Shown here: positions 35,316 to 46,200 of the stretch, piece after piece
How positions within the stretch are numbered: the first letter of the stretch is position 1
Layout of the letters: every line of letters starts with the position of its first letter
Source of the DNA: Lumnitzera littorea
Taxonomy: Eukaryota > Streptophyta > Magnoliopsida > Myrtales > Combretaceae
Reading direction: 5' to 3'
NCBI GenBank assembly: GCA_024138015.1
Contig: JAMXBB010000001.1
Location: 135,213,940 to 135,277,939, forward strand
DNA: 64,000 nt
The notes under the pieces: generated by a model
Told to the model about the DNA's origin: nothing
The model's input: the letters and a program-made list of their open reading frames with translations, nothing else
The model's database searches: none
Translations under genes and position numbers: made by a program

Positions 35316-36828
35316 ATGTACAGTCCTTTTTCTGGAAGAAGTTGCTCCTGTTTACCAGGGTACGAGAGAGAAGACATCACCGACTGGACTTATGGATGCA
35401 AGTCCAAATTCAAGAGCTTTTGTGATGATGAAAACGTAAGTGTTGACTTTATTCATCTTCCTCAAACGGACTTTTATGGGTATGATAAATGTTTTTATAC
35501 GAAAAACACCTTGGCAGAGTGTAAGAAGCGAAGTCTTGATGAATGCAGTTGTCTAGGTTTTCAGTACAGATATGAGAATGCAAGTGGTCAATCTAATTGT
35601 TATCCAAAGTTTAGATTATTGAATGGCCATCGCTCATTTGATTTAGTAAACATCTACGTGAAATTGCCCAAGGATCACAATTTCAACTACTACCAAACAG
35701 AGGCGAAAAATCTGAAAAATACCAATTCGCGCTGCTCAAGACGTAACTTCACCATCGAAAGGACATATACGAAAAGGCATGTGGATAGAGTAATAGAAGT
35801 TCTGGTTATATTTGCTTCGGCATTAGCGGGGTTGGAGATCATCGCGGGAGTTGTCGTGTTTTGTTCCTTAATTTGGACAAGGCTTGACAAGAATAAGGCT
35901 AAACAAGGTTACCACCTTGCGGCAATAGGTTTCGGAAGGTATGCTTATAGCGAGTTAAAGGCCGCCACGAAAAATTTTAGCAAGGAAATTGGAAGAGGAG
36001 CCACAGGATCTGTATACAAGGCTGAACTACCCGAAGGAAAAATTGGGGCCGTCAAGAGGCTCAATGTGGCAAGCGGCGGGGAGGCAGAATTTCTAGTAGA
36101 GGTAAGCTCAATTGGAAAGCTTAATCACATGAATTTGATTGAAATGTGAGGCTATTGTGCAGAAGGTAAGCATAGGCTTCTGGTCTATGAATACATGGAA
36201 CATGGTTCGCTTGCAGAAAATATTTCCTCTCCAGAGCTTGATTGGGACAAGAGGCTTGATATTGCACTAGGATCGGCAAAAGGGCTTGCTTATCTACATG
36301 AAGAGTGCTAGCAGTGGGTACTCCATTGTGATGTGAAGCCTCAGAACATATTTCTAGACTCGGAATACCAACCAAAAGTGGCAGATTTTGGGCTGTCTAA
36401 GCTGTTGAACAGGGGAGTTGCCGCTAAAAGTTCTGAATTCTCAAGGATTAGAGGTACTAGAGGTTACGTGGCCCCTGAATGGGTCTACAATCTGCCGATC
36501 ACTTCAAAAGTGGATGTCTATAGTTATGGGATAGTGTTGTTAGAAATAGTGACTGGGGAGAGCCCTACGAGTGCAGGTGGAGAGGCAGTCGATTGGAAAA
36601 AGATGACTTCTTGGGTTAGGGAGAAGAATAGCCAAAAAAACTGAAATGGAATCATGGTTGAGAGAAATTGTGGATCCGACAATCAAAGGGAACTTCGACG
36701 TGAAGAAGATTAAGATTCTGTTTGCAGTGGCTCTGCAATGTGCTGAAGAGGATAGAAATCTGAGGCCTACGATGAGCCAAGTGGTAGAGATGCTTCTTCG
36801 TCATGAAGATGGTGAATTGCAAAACTAG
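35316..36828 (+). pseudogene. G-type lectin (ZmPK1-like) receptor kinase, truncated and broken
   Basis: A plant S-domain receptor-like kinase remnant. Residues 1-20 are the end of an EGF-like region (CSCLPGYERED). A cysteine-rich PAN-like segment follows (residues about 30-110), then a membrane span (about 162-187: VLVIFASALAGLEIIAGVVV). The kinase has the loop IGRGATGSVYKA (from residue 225), lysine in GAVKRL, HCDVKPQN, VADFGLS, VAPEW and SKVDVYSYGIVLLEIVTG. The loop H-C-D makes it a non-RD kinase. The signal peptide, lectin and S-locus domains are missing. It is broken by TGA at 36147-36149 (where W is expected), TAG at 36309-36311, and a one-base gain in the A run 36634-36640 that shifts the frame; the C-terminal 60 codons are in the new frame (36646-36828). 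The family senses extracellular signals at the plasma membrane; this copy cannot. No introns are seen, which suits the family. Confidence 0.93.
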
Positions 36829-39800
36829 GAAGCATTTCCTGGATATATACTTGGTATGAATATTTGGCATAATATCCTAGGGAATATGCATGCATATTAT
36901 CCTGCTAAGTTTTACGGAATAAGCAACATTTCAAGATGACACGTTGCACGATGACATGGTCATTGATAAGTTATCTTCTTCTATTTGTTAGTGTAATGCT
37001 TGGTGAACTCCGTGTTTTGTATTTTATTATATCGATTGTATGTCATATATTATTGTGTCTTATCTCTATATTATGTGTGTCTTATTTTGATGAACAATCA
37101 TATTGATAGATAAACACAAGTTGTAAAGAAAGAAATATTGAGGAATGAAAGATCATTAATGAATGTTAATTTTGGATGTATAAAGAGTAAGCGAGTGGAA
37201 TCAACTATTTGATTCTCTATATATTCTATTCTATAAATATTAGTTTTCAACCAAAACTTATGATATACTCATTTTGAAACCAAAGATTATACTATTATGT
37301 TTTTATAATATTAAAATTTTTGGATAAATTATTGAAAACCAAAACTTATCAATGTTTCCACAACATTTTGTACATTTCAATGACATACACCCTCCACAAG
37401 TTGGAAAAAGTAGCATTACAAAATCTACATCACATAACAGTTTAGATGAAAGTGACAATAACACATTTGTAAAAAAGGCACGCACTATGCAACAGTATAA
37501 TCTACAAATTTGATTCACTTACTTAAAATATACAAGTCTAATTCCATCACTGTAATAAAACATCCATTAAAAAACATAAATATGATACAATGAAAAAGCA
37601 TAATCATATAAATGGGACACAAGAGATGCCAAATAAATAAAGTAGGTTTGACAAAAAATAAAAAGAAAGAAAAAGTAGGAAATGCTTTTGATTTAGAATT
37701 TCTTATAAATGATTGCATTGTGCTATATACAATTTATATGTTTATTTCTTTTTAGTAGAACTTAGAATTTAGAAGATAGAAAGATAATATTGTTTTACAT
37801 ATATTATTATAACTTAATAAGTTTTGCAAAGTGGAAATATTTATATTTTGTGTATATGCATTCTAATATAGGTTTTACTGTAAGTATATTATGGAAACCT
37901 TAACTTATATTTTTCACTATCCACCTAATATCTATCAAGTTGAGATATATAAAGTAAACGGGATAAAAAGATTACTCACTCACTCTCGATGCACATAGAT
38001 GGTTTATTATGGATGAACGGATAAGACCACAGGGAGATTATTACAAATTTTTTCCCCCTTTCCAGGGAATTTTGGATTCTCTTGCATTATGAAGGGCTTG
38101 AACTCTGTTATAAAAATAAGGGGAACTTGTTCATGCATGTGACACCAAATATTCTTGAACTTTGTCATTTCACTCCCTGGAAAAACTGATAGATATAATA
38201 GTCGTGGCAATTTCGTAAACTTCACATTTTCTTTTTGTCCTTTTGGTAATTTTTCGCAGGTTAGACACATTTTGAAGTTCATCGATATATCCATTTGAGG
38301 TTAAATTATTCCAAAACATTGTCAAGAACCTTCATGAATAAAAAATCCCTTTCTTTTTTCAGCTTCTTTTATTATTCTTCTTCGCCCTTATATTAATTAC
38401 TTTATTTATGAAAAATATATATAGACCCGTATAATCGATCAATGATATTCATATGGATCTTTAGTAAATCCTAGAATAAGATGAGAATGAAAAAAAAAAA
38501 AAACATTTCGTAAATATTATAGATTATCAATCAACTGCACATAAAGTTATAATTTGCCCCAGCCAAAACTGTTGTAATGTATTAATGATGCACAATTTTC
38601 TTTAATAATTGATCTTAAGATTGCATTGTGGCTAAATCTTGAGGTAACACCTAACGGTCTACCTTTTTTGGTTTTTTTTTTTTGTTTTTTTTTTTATTTT
38701 TATTTTTTTTGACCGAACACCTAACATTCTACTCACTTGAGCTATAATTGGACCTATTGGCTGCATTATCCATTGAAGAAGTAGGTAGGATAAAACGGAA
38801 TATTAAACTGAACAAATATTGGTCACGCTAAAGAGCTACTACTCTTCATTTCCGTAATAATTCAAGAGAAATTTAGAACATATAGGATCCATATAGTTTG
38901 AGAGCTGCTAGGCTAGCAAAATAAAGAAAGTAAAGAGAGAATTGCTAATAAGTACTAAACCAACGGATTATAAAAGGGAAAAATAATTAGGGATTAAAAT
39001 ATTTTTCTGATCGAAATTAGGAATTAGAATTAATCGTGCAACTTTTGACCGACAGGCAAAGCAATGAGGTTCGAGATTCAAATGCGAAGTTGCTGTGACG
39101 GGGGTCGGGGGTTCAAAGTCTTCATGGTGGGGAGTTCAGCCAACAAGGCCTCCTGGTTGGAGAAGCTTGATTGATGGATTAGCCTCCTTTGTCTTTTTTT
39201 TTTTTTTTTTTCCTCTGGGTCTTCTATAATTTTTTAAAGGGTAAATTGTGTAAACTACCTCTAAAGACTTCAAAAATTACGACTAGGTACTTGGTACTCC
39301 TAAAATAAACACAAGCTCTTTTTTTTTTTTTCCCTAAGTAAACGGTCACATCTAAAGTAAGTTGATATAGCAAATTAAAAAAAATAGATAATAAAAAATG
39401 AAATGGAAAAAAAATCAAAGTAAAAAGGAAAAGTAGAAAATAAAAAAACAAAAAAAAATGAAAAGTAGTTTAAAGCTGTTGTTAACCACTTAAAGATAAG
39501 GATAGTCAGCAATTCTCTACGATGGTTCTTGACCCCGTTTTGAAAGTGAGTCTTGTGACTTCGATAAGATAGTAGAGAACTATTCAATAATCCCAAAACC
39601 CTTAAAAAAAAAAAAAGATAGAGAGAAAGAAAGGGCCTAAATGCTCGTTGGATTGCACAACCTTATTTTGACCCATAGACATTTATGCTCTTTTTCTTTT
39701 TGTTCTTTTTTCCTTTCAATTTTAAGGCAAGCAAATGTCCATTGCAAGACCCACTACCAAAGTGGACATTGATTTACTAATAAGAATGTGGTCATTATTA

Positions 39801-39901
39801 GCTAAGCATAAGTAAGTGGTGTCCAATAACCACATCGAAGGGGCTAGGTGAGCCCCTTCAACATAGTCATCGACTACTATCCTTAAGTGGTTGACAACAA
39901 C
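36829..39901. other. 3' flank of the kinase and AT-rich DNA
   Basis: The first few hundred bases may be the old 3' untranslated region. Beyond this the sequence is AT-rich with runs of A or T (38494-38506, 38671-38710, 39189-39210). A minus-strand open stretch at 38294-38007 (95 codons, LTCEKLPKGQKENVKFTKLPRL) has no domain I can name. GGGTAAATTGTGTAAACTACC at 39239 resembles a MITE end without a visible partner. TGGTCATTATTAGC and GGGGCTAGGTGAGCCCC at 39790-39860 form a GC-richer patch with a short palindrome. Confidence 0.4.
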
Positions 39902-40706
39902 TACTCATGTTCATCGGGCCGAACCGACGAACCGACTTGGAATCGTCGGTTCACTGACTAGATGAAGGTTGAACTGTGATCGACTTAGTTAATTACGATT
40001 CTAGGTTAGTTCGTTGGTCTTTGAATTGTTTTTTTTTTTTTTAATATTTAATTTTTTAATAAATTTTAATTATTTCTCATTTTTTCATTAATTTCCAACT
40101 TAATCCATTTCTAACTTTTGTATAATTTTTCTCCAAACATGACTTTCTTTCTCTTTCTTTTTAAATTGTACTAATTCATTAATAATTTTTAATTTTCAAC
40201 TTAATATAGTTCTAATTTTTTTTTTTCCTCTCAAATTTTATTTTTTCCTTATATTTAAGTCTTTAATATTTGACAAGTTTTTTTTTTAAATTATATTATT
40301 TTAAATTAAATTTTCTATCAATTCTTAACACATAATCAACTTTCAATTAGTTATTTATTATTAGTTTGATAATATTATTTTTTAAAAATTTATCTTTCAC
40401 CATTGTAAAAAAAAAAGATAGTTTTGACATATCATGACCTAATGGATATCATTCAATTATTTTTTTTCAACTTAATAACTTCTCTTCTCTCTCTCTCTCT
40501 CTCTCTCTCTTTGAGGGGGTGAACTGATCAAGCCAATATACCGGTTCAATGGAGAGTTGGTCTGTCGATTCATCGCTTATCCATTCATGCGGTTCCGATC
40601 CCTTAAATCGCTTGGGCCTTTAGGGTCTGATAGTTTAAGCTCGGCCATTTCTAGGCCGGCTCTTCGAATTGGTCCATGATTCGGAACCGGCCCTTGTATG
40701 GGTCTA
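39902..40706 (+). mobile_element. hAT-like non-autonomous element, copy A
   Basis: An 805-base element with GC-rich ends and an AT-rich centre. The left end is TACTCATGTTCATCGGGCCG; the right end, inverted, is TAGACCCATACAAGGGCCGG. Both resemble the TAGAGCTGTTCATGGGCC-type termini of plant hAT-derived MITEs. The interior shares its sequence, inverted, with 62804-63591, including GTTTGATAATATTATTTTT, CACCATTG and a CT/GA microsatellite in the same place. Flanks ACAACAAC and ACAATTGC agree only partly as an 8-bp duplication. No transposase is encoded, so an autonomous relative would have been needed. Confidence 0.7.
40485..40511. repeat. CT microsatellite
   Basis: A CT run with one interruption, inside hAT-like copy A. 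It corresponds to the GA run at 63020-63036 in the inverted copy B. Confidence 0.9.
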
Positions 40707-40964
40707 ACAATTGCCTTAAACTATTTTCCTATTTTTTTGTGTCTTATTTTAATTTCCTACCTTTTGTTTTTTCTTTTCATCTACCATTTATTTTTTTTAT
40801 TATCTGATTGTGTTTATTATGATGTCTAGTTTTTCTTTTTAATTTTAGTTAATTTAATTAATAATATATACATAGATAAATTGTTGAGTAATTTTCCATA
40901 TTAGCTTAAGCATATGCAATCTAAACTTGTTTCATGATGCGAGCATTAACTTTTAAAAACTAAG

Positions 40965-41080
40965 GATGCCAAAGCCATTATAACCTAATGGTATCATCAT
41001 TAATCTCTTATAAGAGTAAACCATGGTTTGAATTCCCATTCTCTATAGTTGGTCAAAAAGAAAAAGGAGAGGAGAGGGCT
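40965..41080 (+). mobile_element. Possible tRNA-derived SINE fragment
   Basis: TAACCTAATGG at about 40981 resembles a polymerase III A box, and GGTTTGAATTCC at about 41026 resembles a B box, about 45 bases apart as in tRNA-derived SINEs. I see no poly-A or T tail and no duplication, and AT-rich DNA can mimic these boxes. Confidence 0.25.
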
Positions 41081-42172
41081 CATACAACTTTGAAAGTTTT
41101 CAAGGGTGGTTCTCGCAATACAATCTTTTCTAAAAATACTAAATATTCCATATTATTTACTAGAAAAGTTAAATAAGAATTGTTTTTCATGTATTTTCAA
41201 GTAGTAATTTTTTAATTTTAATTTAATGAATAATTTTATGTGTTTCTTTTATAAATGCCCTATTCCAACAATTTTTTTTTTAATTTTTAAATAGTAACTA
41301 ATGTTTCTTTTTTAGCTTGATTTTTTGTTTATAACTTACTTAATATCTACATTTTATTAAGATAGAGAAATTTTGAAAATCTTTATATGCTAGGTATATA
41401 TTTTTTGTGTTTTTCATAAATCAGCTAGTTTTTTGCTCTGAGGTGATATAAATGGTTTTCTGTGAAATTTCTTAATTAATATCATGATTATTATAGCCTA
41501 ATTATGCTGTGATAAATATTTGGATATGATCATGCATGTAAAATTGACTATTAATGTAACTAACCGTGATTTCGAGGTTAAAGTGGCCACTTAGTAAAAT
41601 TAGGCAATGGCTTAATTTGATATCTAAGGTGTGTAGACTTGAAAGTATATAATTTTGTAGATTTTTATTATTTTATGGAATTATTAGGTTAATTGCTATT
41701 TATTATGAAAATAAAGCTTTTTGTTATTTAATCATCTAATGGATAGTTGACTAATTTGATGATAATGATAATATATAAATTATATTTAATCTACATTATG
41801 AAGATGATAGGTTGCTATTCAGTTATGAACCAAGGTGAAATGGTGCGAAGCAAGAGATTCTCAAGTATCATGAGCTAATTTTGTAATTATGGTAAGTTAG
41901 AAGGAAAAAATGGAATTAATAGTAAAGCATTTCAATATTTTTATAAAGTTGTTTACTTGATGTCTTGAAATATATAGGTATAGTCCCAGTTACAAGGTCT
42001 TGGCCTAGCGTAAATTAGAATTAGATAGAACTGATTGGCAAACCATGACTAGCTTTGCTAGTTCTCTAATTCCAATGCACCTAGATAATTTCTTTTAGGA
42101 AAAAATTAAAGTTTTAAACCTAAAATAAGTTAAGCTAAAAAATAATGCAGTTTTAGCTCATTTTTTGTAAAA
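41081..42172. other. AT-rich spacer, nothing recognised
   Basis: About 1.1 kb of AT-rich noncoding DNA with no repeat boundary, coding frame or RNA gene that I can support. Confidence 0.5.
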
Positions 42173-42433
42173 GGGAAAATTACACTTTTAATCCCTAATC
42201 CTTATTATTTTTTCTAATTGAGTCCTTAATCTTTTATTTTTTTTCTATTTCATTACTTAAAATTTTTAAAAGTTTGCAAGAGAGATATCCATAGTAAGTT
42301 GTTAGTTTTCTATCAACAAAGAAATTTTTTGTAAGATTTTGGAAACTTAAGGACTAAAATTGGAAAAGAAAAGTTTGAGGACTCAACTAAAAAAAATAAA
42401 AGCAATGTTTGAGGACTAAAGTGTAATTTTCCC
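42173..42433. mobile_element. Foldback MITE, 261 bp
   Basis: The left terminus GGGAAAATTACACTTTTAAT is inverted at the right end (ACTAAAGTGTAATTTTCCC). The arms stay complementary inwards through TCTAATTGAGTCC on the left and GGACTCAACTA on the right, so most of the element can fold on itself. No coding capacity. Such termini are typical of abundant plant MITEs; I cannot assign the superfamily because no clean target duplication is visible. Confidence 0.8.
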
Positions 42434-42901
42434 CTTTTTTTTTCTTTTACATCTTTTGTTAACTTTTGTAAAAAAATATGAGTTATAACTTAATAAATCA
42501 AAATAGTTAATTATGTTATCAAATAAAATATCAATAAAAAATTATTTATCTTATTAAAAATATAATCATTATTCATATTTTTCAATTTATAAAAGTATAA
42601 TAATATGCTAAGCATTTTTACATAATACAATTAAATTAAATGTGATAATTAATTATACTCACTATTGTTTATTTAATTTAATAATTAGAATAAGTATCAT
42701 ATAAGTTATATAATACTTAATTAACAATAATCTCTTAAAATAATGGACCACGTTCGAATTCATCATCTATATATAATGTAGTTGGCTAGAAAAAAAAAAC
42801 CATTATTATGTTAAATCTAAAAATAATAAAATTAAATGCAATTTGATTCTATGAAAAATGCCAAATCAAATCATCAATTGTTTAAAGTATTTATCAATCG
42901 A

Positions 42902-43166
42902 AATGGAAAATGAACATCAAAAGAACCTAAAGTTTTATTCCTCAAACTATGCCATTTTTTTCTAATTGAGTCTTAATGCTCTTATTTTTTCTATTTTAAT
43001 TCTCAAAGTTTCCAAAAGAATCACTCTTTAATGGAAAAAATGATAGTTTACCAACGAATGACTCTTTTACAAACTTTGAGAACTAAGATTGAAAAAAAAT
43101 AGAAGTTCAAGCTCAATTAGAAAGAGTAGTAAAGTTTGATAACTAAAAGTGCAATTTTTCCATTAA
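42902..43166. mobile_element. Second, more decayed copy of the same MITE family
   Basis: The arms are TCTAATTGAGTCTTAATGCTC on the left and CTCAATTAGAAAG on the right, with CTCAAACTATG / AAAGTTTGATAACTAAAAGTG outside them and TGCAATTTTTCCATT at the right edge. The left terminus has an inserted stretch (GAACATCAAAAG). It lies about 470 bases from the copy at 42173. Confidence 0.65.
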
Positions 43167-43333
43167 AAAAGTTGCAAAGGATTTGAATTTGTTTATATAG
43201 AGCTATGCCCATATTGAGTTGGAATATTAATATTATGGGATGAAAACATAGAATGAAGATTAAAAAAAAAAAAAGTTAGTCTTAGTCCCACATTGTCAAG
43301 GAATGTGAACTTTTATTTGTTGAAAATTGATTA

Positions 43334-46200
43334 TGGTCACACTTCAAACTCAAGGAATCGTAATCCCCTTACCATGTAAACTAACTTAAGATAGAAGTTA
43401 GCCATTTTAGTCACTAACGTAGATATAATTTATACAATGCAATCACGACTCAACTAGTTTTGAAATAGTCAGATGAACAGTTTTAATATTTAGTACCTAT
43501 GGAGCAACTCTTTGCAAAATATGATTTATTATAATATAGATACTTTAGACCCATTTCGTATAATTTTACAGACATCAAAAGTTCAAAAATTTCACAAGAA
43601 CTACACAACTCTATAAGAGGACTTAATTACATGTACATAATATATCAATGAGCTAATGAACATTACGAGGCCTCCTAAGAAGACCCTCATAGTTTTCCCT
43701 CAAAAGGAAACAAAAACAAAAGTAAAAAGGTGATTAGTTCATTAACCTTCACATCTTCACTTCCCAGCCCATCGAAACTAACCTATGGGTGATTGTAGTG
43801 GGTGATTGTAGTGTGGTATCTCTAAGTACTAATCAATACCTACAATACAATCTATTGTGATATGAGCAATACTTGTTCAATAAGAAGGAATAGAGTCATA
43901 AGAGTACTAAAAAAGAGATGGTTATCAAATCATTAATTAGATGCAAATACCATAAGCAAATGGTAGTTCATCGTATATTGTTTAACCAGTTCATTGTGAA
44001 GTTAGAGTAATTGCATATGCTCTAACTCGAATTAAGGAGTTTTTAACATGATATTATCGAACCAAATACAAGCTTGTGTAATTAAAAACTCCCTCCTCCC
44101 TAAAAAACATTCAAACTACGTTTACCAACTTTACTATAGCCTCTTCTCCTCTTACTTAGTTTGACTAAGGATAAGAAAATGACCATTTTTGCTACTCTCA
44201 TCAAAGTGTCAGTATTTGGCTTGATATCCTAATCGTTATCCCTATTGGTTGTTATGAATGTTTTTTAGTATTTATTCAAGTTAATGTTAGTCTAATTTTT
44301 AAGGTGAGCAACTAGGTTCAAACATGCTACACATAATATATTCAATTAGAAAACAATACTCAAAGATCATCTCCTAATCACAATTTAATATCTTAAGCAC
44401 ATATATAGCACTCGAACATATAATTTAGCTATAACCATAGAGAAGCACTCTTAATCCTCCAATTATCCTAAAATGATACTCCAACGTGCCATGAAGCATT
44501 GATCCCGACTTACTTGATGTCAATGTGAGTTAGCCTTACTTCTCATGCTCAATCCCTTCACAAGTTCCTAAATAGTTAACATAAATATTTCAAATTCTTC
44601 TAAATGAAAAGCATATGAATTCCTTATAATGTTTCATGTATAGTTTTGATTTAGTCTACGCAAGTTTATTAAGTCTTTTGTTAAGTCTTATCTTACTATC
44701 AAAGTTTTTTAACAAAGTTCTAAATAATATATATATATATATATATATATTCATGTAGTTTTTGTTCTTGAACCCTCTAACAAAGTATCTAAAAATGGCC
44801 TTACTAACTAGGAACTCTCTTATCAACTTTCTAATGTTATATTAGTCAAGTTATCCATACCAACTAACCTTCTAATCAAGTCTCTAAATATAGGATTAAG
44901 TCCTTCTTTTGCTAGATCAACCTTTTGAAGAACCCTCTTAACAAATTATACTTATAAGATCACTCCAAGTGACTCATTCAAGCACCATATTTCTAATTAT
45001 ACACATGCTAGTACATGATCACACAACGAGTTTAACATACTAATTAACACTATACTACTAAAACTTCTAAATTCTCATATTTTCATTTTAATGCATTAAG
45101 CTCATAACTAGTAACTTGTACATATTTACACTTCAAATCAAATCACTCAACTCCAAATCAATCACCTGAGTAGAATGTAACGCAAATGAACTCTAGAATT
45201 GATACAAATTGTTTTCCTCAAAGCTAATTACATAAAATCTCTAGAAATTAGCATTTTCTCCTGATTTAGAGGTTCAAAAATGCATACAAATCATAGGAAA
45301 TGTTTTTGTCCATAAAATCTTCATAGCATTCTTACTTGCAATATATGGATGTTTCAAAAAAATTTAGGTTTCAGAACTATAGCAATAATGTCATTTAAAA
45401 TAACTTGAAAAATAGCTTGGTTTTAGGCAATTTCTTCAAGAGGTTATATACCCACTTAAAAATTTTATAAACTAGTAGTTTTCTTAAATAAGACATATAA
45501 AAATATTTCAGAATAATTTTCTCATAATTTTTGAAGTTAATTTAATATCTTTACAAAATTGTGGAAAATTAGGAGAGAAATTGGACTCACCTTAAAAGTG
45601 ACCTTTTGACCACTAACTCTGACCACCACTTTATTGGCTCAACTAGCCGATATGCCCACTATTAGGCGGTGGTGGTGGTTTGCTCCTAGTTTCACTTTAG
45701 ACCCATGTTTTGAAAGGTAGCTTGGTTCGCATAGTTTTCCTTTATTTTTTTCCTTGAATTTTTCTTTTAATAATCTACTTCCTTCATTCTAAGATCTCAA
45801 TTGAGAGCCTTGGTGATAATTCCTAAGTTGTAAAGGATGGAAATGTCAATTTTCTGTCTCATCTAAGCTTATATACTCTCAATCCTTGCATCTTAAGTTC
45901 CTTGAGATCATTTCCTTAATATATAGTTGTCCACAAGTGTTCCATGCTAATCCATTAAAATTTTGATAGCTTAACAATTTTTTATCATTTTTTATTATTT
46001 TTCTTATTAGTTTTTTTACTAATTATGTGTATTTTAAGTATTTACAGGTATATATATTTATATGTAATTATTATGGGTAAAGTACATGCATTATTTTATA
46101 TATTATTTTATATCATTTTAAAATTTTATAGTACAAAAATTTATCTCTAAAGTTTAGTTATTTTCCACTATCTAAATCGCTTATCACGAATGTCCTTGTT
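43334..46200 (-). mobile_element. R1 relative, diverged, minus orientation
   Basis: The inverse of the R1 family. Its left edge TGGTCACACTTCAAAC corresponds to the inverted R1 end. CTTAAGATAGAAGTTAGCC, ACTTAGTTTGACTAAGG near 44155 and the zinc-finger-like-looking but noncoding GGCGGTGGTGGTGG block near 45684 follow in the expected inverted order. The far end fades near 46200 and I cannot see a clean boundary or duplication. It is more diverged than the copies at 17-20 and 54-61 kb. Confidence 0.6.
44727..44750. repeat. TA microsatellite
   Basis: About twelve TA dinucleotides within the diverged R1 relative. Confidence 0.92.

Noticed and set aside
35316..36149. An intact 277-residue receptor-like protein gene
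   Set aside because: The reading frame stops at a TGA inside the kinase domain, kinase motifs continue downstream in the same frame, and the N-terminal half is missing.
39050..39180. A tRNA-derived SINE
   Set aside because: GGTTCGAGATTC and GGGTTCAAAGTC resemble B boxes but no A box at the right distance or tail is visible.
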